NCBI GenBank assembly: GCA_023897205.1
Contig: JAHWDD010000001.1
Location: forward strand, 2,046,001 to 2,110,000
Reading direction: 5' to 3'
From: Exophiala sp. HKRS030
Taxonomy: Eukaryota; Ascomycota; Eurotiomycetes; Chaetothyriales; Herpotrichiellaceae
DNA: 64,000 bases
Positions within the stretch are counted from its first letter, which is position 1. Every line of letters begins with the position of its first letter. The notes under the pieces are model-generated. The model saw nothing but the letters and a program-made list of their open reading frames with translations, was not told the DNA's origin and did no database searches. This document shows, one piece after another, positions 58,135-64,000 of this stretch. The position numbers and the translations under genes are program-made.

Positions 58135-59075
58135 TGACAGGTCCCCGTATACACCTCCAGAATAGAGAAAGAAGAAAAGAAGGGTACACTCTCTCTATAC
58201 AGACGAAAATAATGAATGTCCACTTTTCTTCACCCTCGAATCTGTGTGACATGCACTTGCACCGTCCATGTACTGCTTCATTTACGGAGTATATATCCAT
58301 CATGCGCTATATACGGCCCTCCCAAGCAAGTGTAAAAAAAGTCCAGCACCAAAGTTGATCTACCAGGAACAGAATGCCCGGCTTCACCAGACGATGAGAA
58401 CTGGTCAGGTCCGAAGCGTCGCATTGCTCATCACCTCCCTCGGCTGCGCATGCTCAACTCACCGTCAAACATCTTGTCGACCGACAACACGCTTTCATTA
58501 GCTAATCGTTGACCGTGACCTTTTCCAGTATGCAGCTTTAGCGGCAGCGACTGAAGAGCACGCATGACTGTTTTAGCACGCCCACATACACAGAGCGACC
58601 TCGTAAGCAATGAGAGCCCCTTTAGACACCGAAATTTGGTCAACTCCCTTTATTGAGCATATGAATAATGGACAAGCATGCATGCAACTGCTCGCAAGAA
58701 ATAACAGAAAGACATATATGTACAGTTGGTCCAGGTAGTGCCATTTCTTTTCATGGCTTGGATGTCAGAAGTAACCCAAATCCAAGCAAGAATTATAACG
58801 TCAAACAAACCCAAAAGACCGCCCAAAGTATACAGCTCTCAGAAAAAAGGTGTACACAGGCCTCAAGAAGCATTGGAACCGAACGCTTCGAGGCATAGAA
58901 GGTCTAAGAGCTCGCTGTTTGCCGTGATGGTCGCCAATCCAAGGCTGAACCCTCGTTCATCATGAGCACGTCACCCTTTCTTTTCCCAGCCCCTCGCAGA
59001 AGTGCGGAACAAGAACAAAAACAGCACCACGCCCTTTTCCCTTGCAGGAATCATCTTCTTCGTGTCATAATATGT
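58135..59075. other. Convergent gap, no supported gene
   Basis: These 941 bases lie between the 3' ends of the membrane-protein gene and steA. One TACGGAGTA motif occurs at 58283. The part near 59075 should be the steA 3' untranslated region. Confidence 0.5.
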
Positions 59076-61265
59076 CTAGAGATTTTGCAACATGGAAGGT
59101 TGGACTAGTTGACTTGGAGCCATCATTGGCTGCGACATGGATTGTGGCATAGATTGCATGACAAGCGTTGAAGGTGGTGGCATGGACATGGCCATCATGC
59201 CGGACACGCTTGTAGGTCGAGTGACCTCATCAGGGGATGATAATTCATCCATGGAGCCGAACTCATTTTCTTCGTTTTCAAGCTCCTCTTCGCTTGTTGT
59301 GGGAACAGGTTGGCCGTCTTGTTGAGATTCATGCGTACGGCGGTGCCTGGAAATTCATTAGTCCGAGACAATATGGCATCTCAGGGGGGAACTCACTGAG
59401 CAAGGTTGTCAGATCGGGAGAAAGCCTTGTTGCAATAAGGGCAGACATATGGCCGTTCTTGAGTGTGGGTTCGGACGTGTCTAGAATGTGTCAGTAGGCG
59501 CCAAGGAAAATTAAAGGAGGTCAACATACCGCTTGAGATGCTCGAGGCGCTTGAAGAGTCGCCCGCAGCTAGGAATTGGGCAAGAATGCGACTTGTACGG
59601 CACACCAAGCTCCATCATGGTTGCACTTCGTGCTCGTCGGACCGGGCCCGGTCTTTCTAATCGAACTGCAGGACTAGCATGCAACGAAGCGGGATGCATG
59701 TCGTCTCCAATGAGGCCAGGCATAACTTCAGAACCAGTCACCATGCCCATGGAGTGCACAGGGTCTTCTTCCAGACTAGCAAGCGGCGTCGTGTGACGTG
59801 AATAGTCATTGAGGTGGTCTACCTTGTGGGCAAGGGATGCCGCATAGTTTTGAACCATTCCGGAAGGGGAGTGGTCGCCAGACTCATCACCCTCTGCGAT
59901 AGGGAGTACGGAGCTGGACATGGAGCGTCGAAGATCACTGGGTCTTTGAGGTACATGTGTCTTCATACCATGAGTAACTTGAGCAACAGCATTGGCAGCG
60001 ACTGCGTTCATGATTGAAGAAGGTATCGAGGAACGCCTCCTCCGCGCCTTGTATGTTGGGGAACCTTCAATGACCGAATAGACATTTGCAGGTGGGAAAG
60101 GACGAGGAGCAGCCGCATAGGTAGGACCTGCCAGAGTAGAGGGAGGCAGTGAAGCCATTGGGTTGTATGCAGGCATAGGTTGCATTTCCGGGATGGCCGA
60201 GTAGAGCCCGGTGTCTTCGTTGGCAATGTAGGCTGGTTCCGCGCCAACTGGAACTGCATGCTGAGGAGGGGTAATAGGCTCATACGACAAGCCTCTCGTG
60301 CTGTAGTCCTCAAAATGTGAAGAGACAAATGAAGGAGCCGGCGAATATTCCATGTAGGCAGGCATAGAAGCATGTCGCATATGTGAACGGTCATAGGGAA
60401 GACCATTTCGATCGTAGCCAATGGTGGAGAAATCCTGTTCCCGTGACATCGCTGTGGTCGTAATGGGTGTTTGCATACCCATGCTGGTATACATAGCAGT
60501 TGGTTGCTCCTGTGATCGCGGTATCTGAGCAGGCATCATCTGGGGAGGGGGCATCGAGTCTGCTGCACGAAGAACCGGAGAGGTTGACTGGGAGTAATTC
60601 ACATTTGCGTTGGCGGTTGCAAATGACGACGAATTGGCTTGTTGGGCTTTTGTCAGCTGTTCAAAGAGGGACTGTGATGAGTCGAACTCAAATGACAGGG
60701 CCGGCTCTGCGACAGCCTTCGTGGTAGCTTCCTGACCCATCTTCTCCCGCTTCAGATCTCTCTCCAGGGCGTCGAGGAACAGGCGGTCGTGGGGCACACT
60801 GTACCAGTAAAAGACTTTTTGCTTCTTTTGTGTTCGGATGCAGTTGTTCTTGTACAAAAAGTCCAGGAAGGGGCTCTTTGGTTCTTCCAACGAAGCATCC
60901 GTGCCCGACTTGAGGTTGCGCAGATCAGAGAAAATACCCTCCTCAAATTTCTTCGGGTTCTTGACCGGGCGGCCAAATGCTTGGAACCGGAAAGACAGAC
61001 ATCTCACGATATCTGTTCCGGAGATGTGGAAGAGGTTGTTCCATAATACACAGGAAACATATTCGCCCGTGGGGAGGAGAAATCTTCGGATCAAAGAATC
61101 GGGACTCCAATCCACAGGGGCGGAAATGAGGAAATATTTGAGGTTATCGACTTGCTGCAGAGCGACTTGCGCATCTTGCGGTAAGCTTTGTTGTGCTTCG
61201 TTCGAGAGCATAAAAGTCTCGGGCTTCTGAGGCTGGGCCATGGGCGCACCGCTTGAGGGGTACAT
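59076..61265 (-). CDS. steA: Ste12-like transcription factor SteA
   Basis: Three exons (61265-59530, 59480-59397, 59346-59076) with introns of 49-50 bases give 696 residues. I use the ATG at 61265 (MYPSSGAPM), as the frame above it lacks an ATG. The N-terminal STE homeodomain-like region (about 25-170) is highly conserved: [50 protein letters not shown] (landmarks only), [20 protein letters not shown]. Two C2H2 fingers at about 557-609 ([19 protein letters not shown] and [17 protein letters not shown]) distinguish filamentous SteA from yeast Ste12; both introns fall in or beside them. SteA acts below the pheromone/Fus3-type MAP kinase and is needed for sexual development. The end QPSMLQNL is preceded by a Met/Pro/Ser-rich tail. 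Confidence 0.95.
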
Positions 61266-64000
61266 TGATCGCGGATGGAAATGTTGACGCGACCAAGGGC
61301 GGCGGTACGGTGTGGAGGGGTTAGTCGTCACTGACTTTCCCACTCTTGTCACTTCTGCCTATCCACCGGACAAAGCGCAGGTATGTGTGCTCGCAACTTG
61401 AGGTTGGTATCGGACCGGAAACGAGTGGTATGAGCCGGACCCAGGATAGCAGGTGCAGAAAGGGGAGGATAGGACAACAGATCTGGCCAGGAAATCGGCG
61501 AGGAGCAGGCGGTTGTTATGATGCTCTGTGTATAGCGAACGATGGTGCCGATGATGTAAATGGAGTCAATGCGAGAGACCAGCTTCCGCAGTACGTCCAG
61601 ACGTGGTGAAGCTCCTGTCTCGAGTGATGGGCAAGCGAGAGCAGGTGAAACGAAAGTGGATAAGGAGAGAAGCTAGCCTCTCCAAGTCCTAAGGGCAAGG
61701 CCGAGGACGGGAAAAGAAGGATGGAAAAAGTCGCAGTGCAGGAGCAACGACAAAGTTGAAACAGATGGAGGAGTGATGAGGCTTAAGAAATAACAAGAAA
61801 AAAGGGAGGGAGAGTAGTAGTGGTGATGATGGGAACGAAGATGTGCTGGGGTAGTGCTCGTAGAAGGAAAGCCGGGAGGAGTGAGACCAGCCAGTGCGAG
61901 AAGCGAGAAACAAGAACGAAAGGGTAGATTAGGTGGACGGCAAGACATTCTCGCTGCCACTGGGCAGATGGGTCTCGTTTTTACTTAAGCTCAGTGACTA
62001 GAAGGCACCTCCCATGCCTAGCGGTCTAGCGTTCTAGGGGGGGAGGGGAACGAAAATCGTGGGCCAGGCTAGCGGATCAAGTGGCTAGGGGGGGCCCAGT
62101 CCGGGTAAGCTACTGGCCTTTAGGCGCTACTGCCAGCCAGAAAGCACAAGAGGCGGAAAGGGATGGAGACCAGGGTGTCTAGGGAGGGACGACGACGTAC
62201 AGGGGATCTTTCTCCATTCTTCTCATCCATTCATCGACCAACGCGAATTCGGTCTTCATCTGCCACTCGTCCTGGCACTTCTGCACATCTTCGGTATTGA
62301 CGAAGACTTGTTTGAGTGGTCAGACGCTGTCCGACCTCCTGCAAGGCACAGGTGCATCCCAACCTGGGGCCATGTTTGCCGCTTGCTGGATGCTGGCATT
62401 CGCATCTCTTTGGACTGCTCGCTCTATCTTTGGGGAACGCGCCAACGACTCGGCCAGTAGGCTCTCCGTCTGTCCCACTGACAATGCGCGCTAGAACAGG
62501 TACAAGTACAAGTACGAGCTGCTCCACTGTGCCATGATGGGTGATCTTCCAGGCTGCATGCGGCCTATTCATATGCCAACAGTCCATACGAAGTACTGTA
62601 CACCTCAGCAGGGCCGACTCCGTATATCCTCGGAACACCGGTAGTCCGTATCTCAGTCAGCCCCAGCTCAGCGATATAGTCGGTTGTTGACACAGACACT
62701 GCCTCTGATTTTTGGAATGCACATGGGCAATTGCGTATGCCTTTCCTCGACCGATCCTGAACAGTTCGTCCCGCAAGGCGGTACCTAGCAAAGACGAGTT
62801 TTGATCGCGGCCACTCTGTGCCAGGATACTATGGACCGATGACCTCCAATCCCAGGCACGAAGGATGTGCCACTACCGCTTCTGATCGCTGGTCCGTAGA
62901 ATACGATGCAATGCTTAGGCCAAGCAATAACTTAATCGTGACTCCGCAAAGCGACCATGTTCGCAGGTGGGTTGCTATTTTGATCCTGAGGAGGTCCCTG
63001 CGCGCATTCCTCATGTTCAGCGTGTCGCTTGAATATGGTCCGTGAAAGTCGAGTTGATGAAACGAGTGGCTGAGAGTTGCAGACCCCGTGGGCGAATGGG
63101 TGTACGGCGCACCAGCTGCTTGTCCCGCTCTGGCGCCGAGCCACACTGACCAGTGCCCGGATCATTTTCAAACGCATCTCAAACAAAGGCCGCCAAAAAG
63201 GACGCCCAGTTTCATCTGTGAGCTTAAATCATCATACAGAGGAGGCATGGGTACCCGGTTTTGCTTACCAGGTACAACGTTGACGACCTGTCTGAGCTAC
63301 TCCATAGTGAATGCTCACTCTCATGCACGATGACTGCAGTCGGATTCAGCCACCTATGGCGTCCTAAGCTGTCCTAACAGAATCTAGGATATGCTCCGAA
63401 GTCACCATGGATTCAACTGACAAGTGCCCCCCCTTTTATTGGAAAAAGGCGAAGGACTAGGATAACTATCTTGAGTGGACTTTGACACCCAAGACCCGCC
63501 ATCGCATAAGCGTAATTGAGGTCACAACAACAGATTCTGCGCGACTGTCAACGGTCAATGGTCAGTCGCATTTACGAAGGGGCCATCTGTAATTGTGGCA
63601 AGCACTTCGGCAAGTGTCCAACTATCCAGCTTTACAAAAGGGGCTGCATGTAGGATGGTCGCCGTATATAACACAAATGTTTGGTCGAGCGCAGGCGCAA
63701 AAGAACGCGATCAGCCCGAAGCGATTGGAGGGCACCAGAGTCGACTCAGAGACCCATGGACAAATCAATCCGTAGCACACGTGACGGCTCGCTCATCACG
63801 AGGAGCATGGGCTTTTCTCCTCCCCTATCACAAGCTTAACAGGATGTGGTTTCCTGTGCTTGTCACAGTCATCTCCACAAATGGACTACTGTGACTATTG
63901 CTCGTCTTGTTGCTCGCCTCGCACATTGGCGAGCGACGAACCCTCCCTGTCTCCAATGGCCGTAAAAAGGGGCTCCACCACGAGCTGTGATGGCGGCCTC
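61266..64000. promoter_or_regulatory. Long steA upstream region, no supported gene
   Basis: The first several hundred bases should contain the steA leader and promoter. The interval includes a G-rich run near 62037-62050 and a near match to the window motif (GACTCCGTA, 62618). Frames of up to 135 codons (for example 62231-62638 on the minus strand) show no recognisable domain and are not called. The window ends without reaching another clear gene. Confidence 0.5.

Noticed and set aside
62231..62638. 135-codon minus-strand frame in the steA upstream region
   Set aside because: Composition is not protein-like and no domain or splice context was seen.

Overview
The window is nuclear DNA from a filamentous ascomycete. 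Genes carry short introns (mostly 43-160 bases) with GT..AG ends and CTAAC/CTGAC-type branch sites, and the recognisable orthologues (flbC, cmkA, palcA/nuc-1, sepA, steA, cgrA) are the Aspergillus-type developmental and signalling set. Protein lengths and motifs point to Eurotiomycetes; I cannot name the species. All gene models were assembled by eye from splice signals and reading-frame phase.

Layout. 1-1,750: flbC, a C2H2 conidiation regulator with a long ATG-free leader. 1,751-8,287: gene-poor, holding a 3,373-bp Tc1/mariner-type transposon (3,913-7,285) with perfect 42-bp inverted repeats, two convergent reading frames and RIP-like nonsense damage. 8,288-9,574: an unrecognised Cys-rich protein. 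10,763-15,996: a Zn2Cys6 regulator divergent from a short-chain dehydrogenase, then a hotdog thioesterase. 16,595-21,877: housekeeping genes: Pal1, Usb1, Cgr1 and a mitochondrial ornithine-type carrier. 22,809-33,423: a second Zn2Cys6 regulator, a TDP2-like nuclease, the CaM kinase cmkA, an unrecognised protein and a TPR protein. 35,030-36,984: the bHLH phosphate regulator palcA/nuc-1.

38,049-46,534 is an accessory block: an intact Dal5-type MFS permease followed by three adjacent broken genes, a Baeyer-Villiger monooxygenase, a short-chain dehydrogenase and an HSL-type alpha/beta hydrolase. Together these match the enzyme set that turns a cyclic alcohol into ketone, lactone and open hydroxy acid, so this looks like a decayed catabolic or secondary-metabolite cluster that kept its transporter. 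A 12-bp minisatellite lies just beyond the monooxygenase remnant.

47,378-61,265 returns to conserved genes: hsp90 with a 5'-UTR intron, the formin sepA, a small single-pass membrane protein and the Ste12-like factor steA. The last 2.7 kb has no gene I can support. A nine-base motif, TACGGAGTA or its complement, recurs through the non-coding DNA far more often than chance predicts.
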